NCBI GenBank assembly: GCA_964551975.1
Contig: CAZKFI010000018.1
Location: 1 to 36,135, forward strand
DNA from: REEB426 sp964551975
GTDB lineage: Bacteria; Actinomycetota; Actinomycetes; S36-B12
Length of the DNA: 36,135 nt
Reading direction: 5' to 3'
Shown here: positions 6,546 through 14,215 of the stretch, piece by piece
Numbering within the stretch: the stretch's first letter is position 1
How the letters are laid out: each line of letters opens with the position of its first letter
The notes under the pieces: generated by a model
Told to the model about the DNA's origin: nothing
The model's input: only the letters and a program-made list of their open reading frames with translations
Database searches by the model: none
Made by a program: the position numbers and the translations under genes

Positions 6546-7475
6546 CTAGCTGAGCGTTGATTGCGTCAACTGCCTACGCAGCCTGGCGACATCGTTGGCA
6601 TCCGTGCCGCAGCAGCCCCCAACCAGACTCGCCCCAGCGAACATCTCTGCATTCCAAGTTGCGTCCACCGAGTTGCCCTGCCAACGTTCACTGGCGGCAT
6701 CCCAACTACCACCGGCATTGGGGTAGGCAATGAGCGCGTGGTCGGTTACAGATCTGAGCCGCTCAAGACTGCCGGGGACGAGCTTCGGGTCGCAGCAGTT
6801 GACACCGATCGCCAACACTTGCGCGGTGAGGTAATCGACGAGTTCGACCAGTGGTTGACCGGCGCTGACCTGGTGTTCATTGCGCAAGGTGCAGCTCAGG
6901 ATCGCTGGCAGGTGAGCGAATTCCGGGAGGAGCTCGACGAGTACCTCGACTTCGCGAAGATCGGGGATTGTTTCAAGGGCCAGCAGATCAGGTTCTGCTT
7001 CGGCGACAACAGTGAGACGCTCCAGGTGAAAGTCGCGCAAGCCCTGTCGGGAGATCTCGTAGTTTCCTCGATACTCGCTGCCGTCGTGCAGGATCGCACC
7101 GTACGGCCCAACACTGGCAGCCACCAGGGGTTCACGCTGCTGGGAGGTTCGTGGTGTGGCCGCGATCGCGGACCGCGCCAGGTCGACACTGGTGCGCAGG
7201 GCGCGGTCGGCCTGGGCCGCGGTGAGTCCGGCATTAAGGAATCCTGCGCGGGAGACCTGGTAACTCGCGGTGATCAACAATTCAGATCCGGCACGAAGGA
7301 ACGCTGCATGGGCTTCCTCGATGCGTTGCGGACAGTCCACGAGCGCCTGTGCCGTCCAGAGGGAGCCGCTGATATTGGTCGTGGCGAGTTGCGTTGACAG
7401 GCCGCCATCGAGGAGAACCGGGGTTGGGCACTTCGTAAGCCACACCTGAAGACCATCGACTGCCCAGGTGCTCAC
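6546..7475 (-). CDS. mmuM: Homocysteine S-methyltransferase (MmuM/BHMT-like)
   Basis: A 309-residue zinc-dependent methyltransferase that moves a methyl group from a donor such as S-methylmethionine to homocysteine to make methionine. Visible marks are LLDGGLSTQL at residues 21-30, SVGPYGA, and the three zinc cysteines in GVNCCDP (Cys227 or 228) and LVGGCCGT (Cys288-Cys289). The length fits E. coli MmuM. The open frame extends 57 codons upstream into tsaD, but that part is basic and unrelated; the GTG at 7473-7475, 47 nt past tsaD, gives the family's normal N-terminus. No good ribosome site precedes it. It is the last gene of the long rplM-to-tsaD chain and converges with the TetR gene. The donor is inferred from the family, and the symbol is by similarity. 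Confidence 0.85.
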   Translation of the reverse strand: MSTWAVDGLQVWLTKCPTPVLLDGGLSTQLATTNISGSLWTAQALVDCPQRIEEAHAAFLRAGSELLITASYQVSRAGFLNAGLTAAQADRALRTSVDLARSAIAATPRTSQQREPLVAASVGPYGAILHDGSEYRGNYEISRQGLRDFHLERLTVVAEAEPDLLALETIPDLREVEVLVELLPEFAHLPAILSCTLRNEHQVSAGQPLVELVDYLTAQVLAIGVNCCDPKLVPGSLERLRSVTDHALIAYPNAGGSWDAASERWQGNSVDATWNAEMFAGASLVGGCCGTDANDVARLRRQLTQSTLS

Positions 7476-7522
7476 AGAGCCGTGGTCCGCATCGCGATTT
7501 CTCCAAGGAGATGTTGAGGAAG

Positions 7523-8563
7523 CTAGAGCAGCACGGTATCGATCGCGAGCCCTGGTTGGGCCCCCACTTGCCAGGACGACGGCTCGGCACCGCGATCCAG
7601 GAGCCAGGCGCCCAAGGTTGCGATCATGGCACCGTTGTCGGTGCATAGGCCCGGCCGCGGCGTACGCAGCGTGATACCCGAGCGTTCACAGCGCTCCTGT
7701 GCAAGAGCGCGCAAACGTGAGTTCGCTGCCACACCGCCACCGAGGACCAAGACATCGCTGCCAAGATCGCGGCAGGCCGCCACCGCTTTGGTTGTGAGCA
7801 CATCGGCAACAGCCTCTTGGAAAGACGCGGCAACGTCAGCAACGGGCAGCGGCGTGGGTGCCTGTGCAACCCAGCGCGCCACCGCCGTCTTCAGTCCGGA
7901 GAAGGAGAAGTCGTATGGGTACTGAGTACGTTCACTCGCACCCATCAACCCGCGCGGGAAAGCAATAGCCTCGCGATCACCCGACTGTGCCACTCGGTCG
8001 ATTGCCGGTCCACCGGGAAATGGCAGACCAAGTAAACGTGCCACCTTGTCGAACGCCTCGCCCGCTGCATCGTCCAGTGTGGCCCCCAGCGTTTCGAATG
8101 CGCCGTTCTGGACCGCCAGCAGACTCGAATGTCCCCCCGAAACGAGCAGGCCCACACACGCTTCGGGAAGCATGCCGTGCTCGAGTTCGTCGACCACCAC
8201 ATGCCCAGCGAGATGGTTCACGCCCAACAAGGGCAGGTCGAGTCCGGATGCCAGCGCCTTCGCCGTGCACACGCCGACGAGCAGCGCACCGGCAAGACCC
8301 GGCCCTGCGGTAACAGCGATGGCATCAAGTTCACGCAAACGCACACCGGCTGTCGTGAGTGCCCGCTCAACCGTCGGGATGATTGCTTCCAGGTGAGCGC
8401 GACTTGCCACCTCAGGCACGACCCCACCGAATCGCGCCTGCTCATCAACACTTGACGCAACGACGTCGGCAAGCAGCGTACGGCCCGAAACAATGCCTAC
8501 ACCTGTTTCATCGCAGGAAGTTTCGATGCCCAGGACCAAGGGTCCAGCCCCGCCTGAACTCAT
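7523..8563 (-). CDS. tsaD: tRNA N6-adenosine threonylcarbamoyltransferase TsaD
   Basis: TsaD transfers the threonylcarbamoyl group to A37 of ANN-decoding tRNAs (t6A synthesis), working with TsaB and TsaE. The 346-residue sequence begins with the ASKHA nucleotide-binding LGIETSCDETGVGIV and holds the metal-binding NHLAGH (His117, His121). It also has ASRAHLEAI, SGGHSSLLAV, the FPGGPAIDR segment and LVLGGGVAANSRLR. Its ATG overlaps the rimI stop as ATGA (8560-8563), showing translational coupling. In many actinobacteria RimI is fused to or adjacent to TsaD; here it is separate. Confidence 0.97.
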   Translation of the reverse strand: MSSGGAGPLVLGIETSCDETGVGIVSGRTLLADVVASSVDEQARFGGVVPEVASRAHLEAIIPTVERALTTAGVRLRELDAIAVTAGPGLAGALLVGVCTAKALASGLDLPLLGVNHLAGHVVVDELEHGMLPEACVGLLVSGGHSSLLAVQNGAFETLGATLDDAAGEAFDKVARLLGLPFPGGPAIDRVAQSGDREAIAFPRGLMGASERTQYPYDFSFSGLKTAVARWVAQAPTPLPVADVAASFQEAVADVLTTKAVAACRDLGSDVLVLGGGVAANSRLRALAQERCERSGITLRTPRPGLCTDNGAMIATLGAWLLDRGAEPSSWQVGAQPGLAIDTVLL

Positions 8564-9102
8564 CGCACCTGCTCCACGGTGCCTGCCGACAGGTTGGAGG
8601 AGGCAATATCAAGGCGCAGGATGCAGGCATCCTCGCCGTCTGGGTAGTAGCGCGAACGACGACTGATCTGGGTGAATCCTGCTGCCGCATAGAGCCGCAA
8701 AGCTGCGGCATTACCGGAACGAACCTCAAGGGTTACGTGGCGGCAGCCCTGCCGTACTGACTCATCAATTAGGGCACCGAGTAACTGACGGCCCAGGCCC
8801 TGGCCTTGCGCAGATAGCGCCACAGCAATGGTTTGCACGTCGGCCTCCGGTTGCAGCAGGAACAGACCGGCATAGCCGACGATCGCACCGGAGGGCTCCT
8901 CGGCAACGACATACCAACGTGTCGGCTGGGCCAACTCTTCCCAGAACTGCTCAACCGACCATGCATCACGTGGGAACACCTGGTGTTCGAGCGTGGCCAC
9001 CTGCGCGATATCCCACCAGCGCATGGGTCGCAGCAGTACGTTGCTGGGATCGCTCACGGGGCTCACGGTGCTCACGGCACTCACGGCACTCACGGCACTC
9101 AT
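8560..9102 (-). CDS. rimI: RimI-like ribosomal-protein-alanine N-acetyltransferase
   Basis: A 180-residue GNAT acetyltransferase; family members acetylate the N-terminal alanine of S18 and related substrates. The acetyl-CoA loop is ALSAQGQGLGRQLL, the EVRSGNAAALRLYAAAGF segment is the conserved strand/helix near the end, and YYPDGEDACILRL is typical of RimI. The first 17 residues (MSAVSAVSAVSTVSPVS) are a low-complexity repeat encoded by a 9-bp tandem repeat containing a GTG in each unit, so the true start could be any of several GTG codons down to the one encoding Val16. The annotated ATG overlaps the tsaB stop (ATGA). It lies between tsaB and tsaD, the usual actinobacterial arrangement. Confidence 0.92.
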   Translation of the reverse strand: MSAVSAVSAVSTVSPVSDPSNVLLRPMRWWDIAQVATLEHQVFPRDAWSVEQFWEELAQPTRWYVVAEEPSGAIVGYAGLFLLQPEADVQTIAVALSAQGQGLGRQLLGALIDESVRQGCRHVTLEVRSGNAAALRLYAAAGFTQISRRSRYYPDGEDACILRLDIASSNLSAGTVEQVR

Positions 9103-9105
9103 GAC
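9052..9105 (-). repeat. 9-bp tandem repeat at the rimI start
   Basis: Six consecutive 9-bp units of the pattern RCTCACGGN on the plus strand (the last, at the ATG, degenerate) encode the repeated Val-Ser-Ala/Thr/Pro of RimI's N-terminus. The units are in frame, so copy-number change would lengthen or shorten the tail without a frameshift. Confidence 0.85.
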
Positions 9106-9926
9106 ACCCCCATCGACGCAATCGCATCGGGTCGCCGCAGATACAGGGGCTCAGGCGGCAGCAGGACCCGACCCACCAGGGCACGCTCTGTCGCACCGTC
9201 ATCACTGCCATGCGCGCTGAGTCGAAGAGGTTGGTGAGGTTCCAGTACTGCAAGATCCTGCTGAACTGCCTGCACCGCCAGACGACCCAATGCACCCGCA
9301 AGACCGGCGATGCCCTCCACCCCCCAGGGCTGGTATTCCTCAGCCGGCAGGTGATCGGGAAACGTGGCAACAGCTGACCCAACCCACCGCAATTGAGTGA
9401 TCTGTTCATTCATCGAGTGATCGATGTGCGAAGTGAGTTCGTTGGCTCGACTCACCCTGGGTCCATGTACGCGATTCATACTGCTGTCGTAGGTCGCCCA
9501 GTAGATCTCCCGGCGTCGCGCATCCATGGCGACACCGAACGGTCCCGGCACACCCTGAGCCAGTGCTGCCCAGGCGACGGCATCAAGCGAACAGACACCG
9601 ATCACCGGAACCGACCAGGTCAAGGCGAGTGCCTGTGCCGTCGCGATCCCCACCCGTAAGCCCGTGTATGGCCCGGGTCCAACCCCACAGACAACCAGGG
9701 ATGGCCTGATATCGCCGGCTGATGCCAAGACCCGACGGATCATCGGCACCAGCGCCTCTGCATGACCCCGTGGGTCGAAGTGGGCATCCTCAGCAAGAAC
9801 ACCATCGCTGACGAGGGCCACCGAGGTGAGGGCAGATGCAGTGTCCAGGGCCAGCACAATCGGGTCATGCTGCTCGGTTACGGAGTTCACGGTGCGCACA
9901 GTCCTTGAGCTGCTCAGTGACGTCAC
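9099..9926 (-). CDS. tsaB: t6A synthesis accessory protein TsaB
   Basis: TsaB is the inactive TsaD homologue that scaffolds the TsaB-TsaD-TsaE complex. The 275-residue product has the ASKHA start IVLALDTASALTSVAL, the HAEALVPMIRRVL helix and the signature GVGPGPYTGLRVGIATAQAL, followed by a more variable C-terminal half. The GTG start at 9924-9926 overlaps the tsaE stop (GTGA), which supports it. The first 19 or so residues precede the conserved core, so a later GTG (codon 11) is also possible. Missing catalytic and metal residues relative to TsaD are expected for this subunit. Confidence 0.93.
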   Translation of the reverse strand: MTSLSSSRTVRTVNSVTEQHDPIVLALDTASALTSVALVSDGVLAEDAHFDPRGHAEALVPMIRRVLASAGDIRPSLVVCGVGPGPYTGLRVGIATAQALALTWSVPVIGVCSLDAVAWAALAQGVPGPFGVAMDARRREIYWATYDSSMNRVHGPRVSRANELTSHIDHSMNEQITQLRWVGSAVATFPDHLPAEEYQPWGVEGIAGLAGALGRLAVQAVQQDLAVLEPHQPLRLSAHGSDDGATERALVGRVLLPPEPLYLRRPDAIASMGVS

Positions 9927-10384
9927 GGAGTTGTGTTGACTTGGACCGGCTCGGTCTCAACCGAGGCAATGGTGACGGTGCGGCGATCCCCTTGTGTATC
10001 GACTGCCTCGATGTGAATCGTCAGCCAACGGTCGGCAAGCCGTGGTGCAGCATCCTGCCCCCACTCCACTGCGGTGATCGCTGATGCAATATCGACATCA
10101 AGATCGTCGATCTCACCAGCAGAGGCGAGTCGATAGGCATCGATATGGATCAACTCCGCCTGGCGATCAGTGACATAGCTGCGCATGAGGACGAAGGTGG
10201 GACTCGTAACCCGTTCACGAACACCAAGCCCCTGAGCCAGCCCCTGGACCAGCGTGGTTTTGCCTGCACCGAGTGACCCGGTGAGGATGATCAGATCCCC
10301 TCGCTGCAGTCGAGCAGCCAAGGAGCGACCGAGTTCCCGCATCGATTCCGCATCAGGGACATCAAATGTGGTCGGCAATTTCAT
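9923..10384 (-). CDS. tsaE: t6A synthesis ATPase TsaE
   Basis: TsaE is the P-loop ATPase that resets the TsaB-TsaD complex. The 153-residue protein has a Walker A GSLGAGKTT at residues 36-44, the VTSPTFVLMRSY switch-like segment, HIDAYRL, and the AVEWGQDA motif near residue 107, all diagnostic. The length is normal. The ATG at 10382-10384 overlaps the stop of the upstream alpha/beta hydrolase gene (ATGA), and its own stop overlaps tsaB (GTGA), so these genes form a tightly coupled translation chain. Confidence 0.96.
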   Translation of the reverse strand: MKLPTTFDVPDAESMRELGRSLAARLQRGDLIILTGSLGAGKTTLVQGLAQGLGVRERVTSPTFVLMRSYVTDRQAELIHIDAYRLASAGEIDDLDVDIASAITAVEWGQDAAPRLADRWLTIHIEAVDTQGDRRTVTIASVETEPVQVNTTP

Positions 10385-11472
10385 GCAACAGGCTCCTCGC
10401 GAAACCCGGTGATATTTCGCCAGACTCGATCCAATAGTTCATCGAGTAGCGCATCCACCTGCTCATGGTGCTCGACGAACACCATGTGACCGCCCTTGGG
10501 GATGATGACGAACTCCGCGCCTGGAATGTGATGCACGATCTCGGCACTGTGCTCAGCCGGGGTGAGCCGATCAGCATCGCCAACGATGACCAGTACCTCG
10601 CACTGCTGCAAGGTGGCCAGTGCATCGCGCTTGTCGTGGTCCTGCAACGCCGGCAGGAATTCAGCCAGCACATCGATGGGGGTCGCCGCGATCATCGCGG
10701 CGACGAACCGACCAGCCTCATCGGAGGCGACTGAACCGAATGCGTAAAGCCTGGTCAGCAGCAGGTTGAGGTCGGTGGTGCTGCGCCGACTGAGCTCGAC
10801 TACGGCCTTCTGTTTGGCAAGGGCGGCGGCAGCCGGTGAGGCGAGTCGTTGCAGGACAGGGCCGACGAATGACGGCAGACCAAGGGACACCTCACCGAGC
10901 CCACCCGCGGAGGTGGCGATGAGCGCCACACCGAAGACTCGACGCCTAAACAGCTCGGGCCACTGCTCGGCCAGCGCCATGATCGTCATACCGCCCATCG
11001 AGTGGCCAATGAGCACCAGTGGGCCATCCGGCGCAACTGCCGTGATCACATCGCGAAGGTCACTGCCAAGTTGGTCTACGTGATGGGTGTCAAACTCGGC
11101 TCGGGAGCTTTGGCCGTGACTGCGCTGGTCGTAGAACACGAGTCGGGCTTTGCCCTGAAGGTCTCGTCGCTGATAACGCCATGAATCCAGGCTCAGCGCG
11201 TATCCATGGCAGAAGATCACCGTCAACCGTGATGCCGGGATCCCTGGGTCATCAACTTCGACGTGCAGGCAGGTGCCGTCGGCGGTGATCACCTCACGCA
11301 CCTCGGTATCGAAGTCCGCCGCAGGCAGGCTCCCGTCACGTCGCGCCGTACGCAACATGACAAGGCGTTCCAGGGCCGCACCTGCGGCCGCACCTACAGC
11401 CAGTGCCCCAGCCGCAGCCAAACCACCACCGGCGAGCCGCACCGCCTTGCCGACATCCAGGCCCACGCTCAC
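10381..11472 (-). CDS. Alpha/beta-fold hydrolase with N-terminal membrane anchor
   Basis: A 363-residue serine hydrolase. A Gly/Ala-rich hydrophobic stretch at about residues 12-35 is likely a membrane anchor or uncleaved signal. The fold follows: the oxyanion strand VIFCHGY (about 85-91), FYDQRSHGQS, the nucleophile elbow GHSMGG with Ser158, a helical cap, the acid-loop IVGDADRLTP, and a final catalytic His in KGGHMVF. The substrate cannot be told. A hydrolase of this kind between alr and tsaE recurs in actinobacterial genomes, but its role is not settled to my knowledge. The GTG start overlaps the alr stop (GTGA at 11469-11472), and the stop overlaps tsaE. Confidence 0.88.
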   Translation of the reverse strand: MSVGLDVGKAVRLAGGGLAAAGALAVGAAAGAALERLVMLRTARRDGSLPAADFDTEVREVITADGTCLHVEVDDPGIPASRLTVIFCHGYALSLDSWRYQRRDLQGKARLVFYDQRSHGQSSRAEFDTHHVDQLGSDLRDVITAVAPDGPLVLIGHSMGGMTIMALAEQWPELFRRRVFGVALIATSAGGLGEVSLGLPSFVGPVLQRLASPAAAALAKQKAVVELSRRSTTDLNLLLTRLYAFGSVASDEAGRFVAAMIAATPIDVLAEFLPALQDHDKRDALATLQQCEVLVIVGDADRLTPAEHSAEIVHHIPGAEFVIIPKGGHMVFVEHHEQVDALLDELLDRVWRNITGFREEPVA

Positions 11473-12650
11473 CGCCTCACTTCCTCGCCTTGATAGATCC
11501 GCGGTACCCGCGGTCCGATGCGTGTGACGATCTCGTACCCGATGCTCCCACTAGCTGCGGCCCATTCAGCGACCGTGGGGGCACCGTGACGTGGATCACC
11601 GAAAATCGTCACCGCTTGCCCGGCGCGGGGCAGCAGATCCGCAGGAACCGCAACGACCATCTGATCCATCGCGATGCGTCCGACTACGGGCGCCTGCCGC
11701 CCACCGGCATCGTCCAGGCTGACCCATGCTCGTCCACTGGCAGACCTGGGAATACCGTCTGCATAACCGATGGGTATCAAGGCCAACGTTGTCGCCTCCG
11801 ACGCGATCCAGGTGCTTCCGTATGAGACAGCGACACCTGCCTGGATCTGCTTGACCAGGGCGATCCGTGCGCGCAGGGTCATCGCAGGCTGCAATCCCAG
11901 ATCACCAGCACTTCGCTCTTCCATGGGTGAGACGCCGTACAGAGCAATGCCCACGCGAACGATGTGACCGTGACAGCTCGGATGTTCCAGGGCAGCCGCG
12001 GAATTCGCGAGGTGCCAACGAAGGTCAACAAGGCCCTGCGCATGGGCGACATCCATGGCCTGCTGCAGAACCTGCCGTTGCTCGTTGACGGTTACATAGA
12101 GCGGATCACCCTTCGGTGCATCGGCATTCGCTAGATGCGACCACACGGCGAGGACTTCTACCGCACCAGCCCGTTGAGCTGCGGACGCGGCCATTACCAG
12201 CGCTTCCCACTCGTGAAGAGTGCAGCCGTTGCGGCTCATTCCGGTATCGACCTTCAGATGCACTCGGGGGCATCGCCCGGCGCTGCTTCCGACCGCGAGG
12301 ACTTCATCGAGTGCCCACTGACTGGATACGGAGATCTCCACGTCGGCGGCAACTGCTGCCGTCAGGTCCGCATCCCCCGGTGCCCATAACCACGCCAAGA
12401 TGGGTTGCCGATCACCGGCAGCACGCAGGGTCAGGGCCTCGCTCAGCAGGGCCACGCCAAGCCAGGCAGCCCCGGCATCACGTGCGGTGCGCGACACAGG
12501 TATCAGCCCATGCCCGTAGGCATCCGCCTTGACCACCGCCATCACCTGGCTGTGCGGGGTGGCCCTAGTCACCGTCGTCAGGTTTGCCGCAATCGCCTCC
12601 AGATCGACGATCGCCTCAGCCCGCAGCACGCCGTTATTGTCTCCTGCCAC
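11469..12650 (-). CDS. alr: Alanine racemase
   Basis: A 393-residue PLP enzyme that makes D-alanine for peptidoglycan. Lys41 in KADAYGHG carries the cofactor. Tyr277 in AVSYGSTW is the second catalytic base, contributed to the partner subunit. HLKVDTGMSRNG (Arg140), RVGIALYG and GRIAMDQ complete the signature. The start used is the GTG at 12648-12650, the first codon after an in-frame TGA; it has no clear ribosome site. A second in-frame GTG seven codons later has AGGAG upstream at a long 11-nt spacing and is an alternative. The 51-nt gap upstream holds two mutually exclusive CATG-rich inverted repeats. Confidence 0.96.
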   Translation of the reverse strand: MAGDNNGVLRAEAIVDLEAIAANLTTVTRATPHSQVMAVVKADAYGHGLIPVSRTARDAGAAWLGVALLSEALTLRAAGDRQPILAWLWAPGDADLTAAVAADVEISVSSQWALDEVLAVGSSAGRCPRVHLKVDTGMSRNGCTLHEWEALVMAASAAQRAGAVEVLAVWSHLANADAPKGDPLYVTVNEQRQVLQQAMDVAHAQGLVDLRWHLANSAAALEHPSCHGHIVRVGIALYGVSPMEERSAGDLGLQPAMTLRARIALVKQIQAGVAVSYGSTWIASEATTLALIPIGYADGIPRSASGRAWVSLDDAGGRQAPVVGRIAMDQMVVAVPADLLPRAGQAVTIFGDPRHGAPTVAEWAAASGSIGYEIVTRIGPRVPRIYQGEEVRR

Positions 12651-12669
12651 GTCTCAGACCAGTTGCCAC

Positions 12670-12695
12670 GTCATGCATGCCGCTCATGACATGCA
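12670..12695 (-). promoter_or_regulatory. Overlapping inverted repeats upstream of alr
   Basis: GTCATG/CATGAC (12670-12675 and 12685-12690) and TGCATG/CATGCA (12674-12679 and 12690-12695) are both perfect 6-bp pairs that share bases, so only one can fold at a time. They lie 20 nt before the alr start in the 51-nt gap after nnr. The sequence is CATG-rich and could pair by chance. Confidence 0.25.
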
Positions 12696-12701
12696 CGCTG
12701 C

Positions 12702-14213
12702 TCAGGCCAACGCTGTGAGGAGATCTGTGGCCACCACACTGCCCAAAGGAGATTGCAGGCGCTGCTTGGCGCTCGCGCCGGCAAGTCCATGCAGATACGC
12801 CGCAAGCGCCACTACCTGAGCCGTGGATTCCCGGTCGAGTGTCGGTTCCACGCAGCGGGACTGCCTCATCGCCAGCAAGCCGGCGACGAGTCCACTGAAA
12901 ACGTCCCCGCTACCAGCGCAGGACAACTCCGGACCATCTCCACGATTCACCCAGGGTGCGCCGGCACCCGCGACAACTGAACTTGGTCCCTTGAGCAGCA
13001 CTACTGCACTGCTGGCATCAGCGAGCGCCTGAGCATCCTGCAGGGCTCCGCCCCCAAGCCTCACCCCAAGAGCATCGGCCAGGCGCTGAGCTTCACCCGT
13101 ATGCGGGGTGAGCACCGTTGGCGCAGTGCGGGCGGCAACAAGTCTGCGTAGACCAGTACTTGCAGCAAGCAAGTTCAGGGCGGTCGCATCGAGTAGGACC
13201 GGCACGGGTGTCTGCAGGATCGCGGTGACCGCGGCATCGTCCTGTTCTGTCAAACCTGGACCGCAGACCCACGCATGAACTCGGTCCATGCCGACTGGGT
13301 CACCGCCATCAATAACCACCTCGGGATATTTCTGCACGACCGACTGCGCACAACCATCCGCGCGATCAAGGAAGCGCACCATGCCCACACCGCTGCGCAG
13401 TGCAGCTCCAACGGTGAGCAGCGCGGCACCGGGATACCGCCTGCTCCCGGCCACTACGCCGACCACACCCCGTCGATACTTGTGATCATCGCTGCGTGGT
13501 TGCAGAGCGGTCGTCAGTGCCTGCGCGTCGTCGGCTGATAGCCAGCGGCAGGCAGGCTCGGTAAGCGCGCCACCGATACCGATATCAACGACATCAATGG
13601 CGCCAACGAAATCACGTGCGGGGGCCAGGAGTAGACCCGGCTTCACGCAGCCGAATGTGACGGTTCGCTGGGCCGGCAGCACCGGTCCAGCGACCTGACC
13701 AGTGTCGGCGTCAATGCCACTGGGGATGTCGATCGCGAGGATCTGCGCATGGCTGGATCTGGCTGCGGCAACGAGCGCTGCAGCGTCGGTGCGCAACGGA
13801 CCCACCGCCCCGATACCGACGAGTCCGTCCAGGATCAACTGCGCATCCTGAAGCAGGTGACTGCACTTGTGCTGCTCGTTGACCCATGAATGAATTCGGC
13901 CACCGGTGCGACGCAACGCCTGGGCACCCTCAGCATGCACCTGGCCACTCACGGCAATTGCCTGCACGTCGGCCCCTCGGGCACGTAGGCGAGCACCTGC
14001 CCACAGTGCGTCACCGCCGTTATTCCCTGAGCCGACGAGGATCACCACTCGCGCCCCGGTGATCGCTAGACCTGCTCGATGCAGTTGGTGCACAGCAACG
14101 TTGGCTGCAGCCCAGGCAGCACGGGCCATCAAGGTGCCGTCGGCCAGTTCCTGCGGGAAAGCCTGCTCGGCGGAGCGGACACGTTCGACCGGGTAGGCGA
14201 GCGAGGCCAGCAT
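12702..14213 (-). CDS. nnr: Bifunctional NAD(P)HX epimerase / ADP-dependent NAD(P)HX dehydratase
   Basis: A 503-residue metabolite-repair enzyme restoring hydrated NAD(P)H. The N-terminal epimerase (YjeF_N) domain, about 1-215, has GSGNNGGDA at 61-69 and IDIPSGIDADTG at 161-172. The C-terminal ribokinase-like dehydratase domain, about 245-503, has VVAGSRRYPGAALLT, TPHTGEAQRL near 369-378, VLLKGPSSVVA and GSGDVFSG at 434-441, which binds ADP and holds the catalytic Asp. The fused two-domain form is the usual bacterial one. It begins 2 nt after the glmS stop. It stands between glmS and alr, as in many actinobacteria, although its function is unrelated to wall synthesis. Confidence 0.95.
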   Translation of the reverse strand: MLASLAYPVERVRSAEQAFPQELADGTLMARAAWAAANVAVHQLHRAGLAITGARVVILVGSGNNGGDALWAGARLRARGADVQAIAVSGQVHAEGAQALRRTGGRIHSWVNEQHKCSHLLQDAQLILDGLVGIGAVGPLRTDAAALVAAARSSHAQILAIDIPSGIDADTGQVAGPVLPAQRTVTFGCVKPGLLLAPARDFVGAIDVVDIGIGGALTEPACRWLSADDAQALTTALQPRSDDHKYRRGVVGVVAGSRRYPGAALLTVGAALRSGVGMVRFLDRADGCAQSVVQKYPEVVIDGGDPVGMDRVHAWVCGPGLTEQDDAAVTAILQTPVPVLLDATALNLLAASTGLRRLVAARTAPTVLTPHTGEAQRLADALGVRLGGGALQDAQALADASSAVVLLKGPSSVVAGAGAPWVNRGDGPELSCAGSGDVFSGLVAGLLAMRQSRCVEPTLDRESTAQVVALAAYLHGLAGASAKQRLQSPLGSVVATDLLTALA

Positions 14214-14215
14214 GC

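Noticed and set aside
7476..7646. 57-codon N-terminal extension of the mmuM-like gene
   Set aside because: It overlaps the end of tsaD in another frame and does not look like the family.
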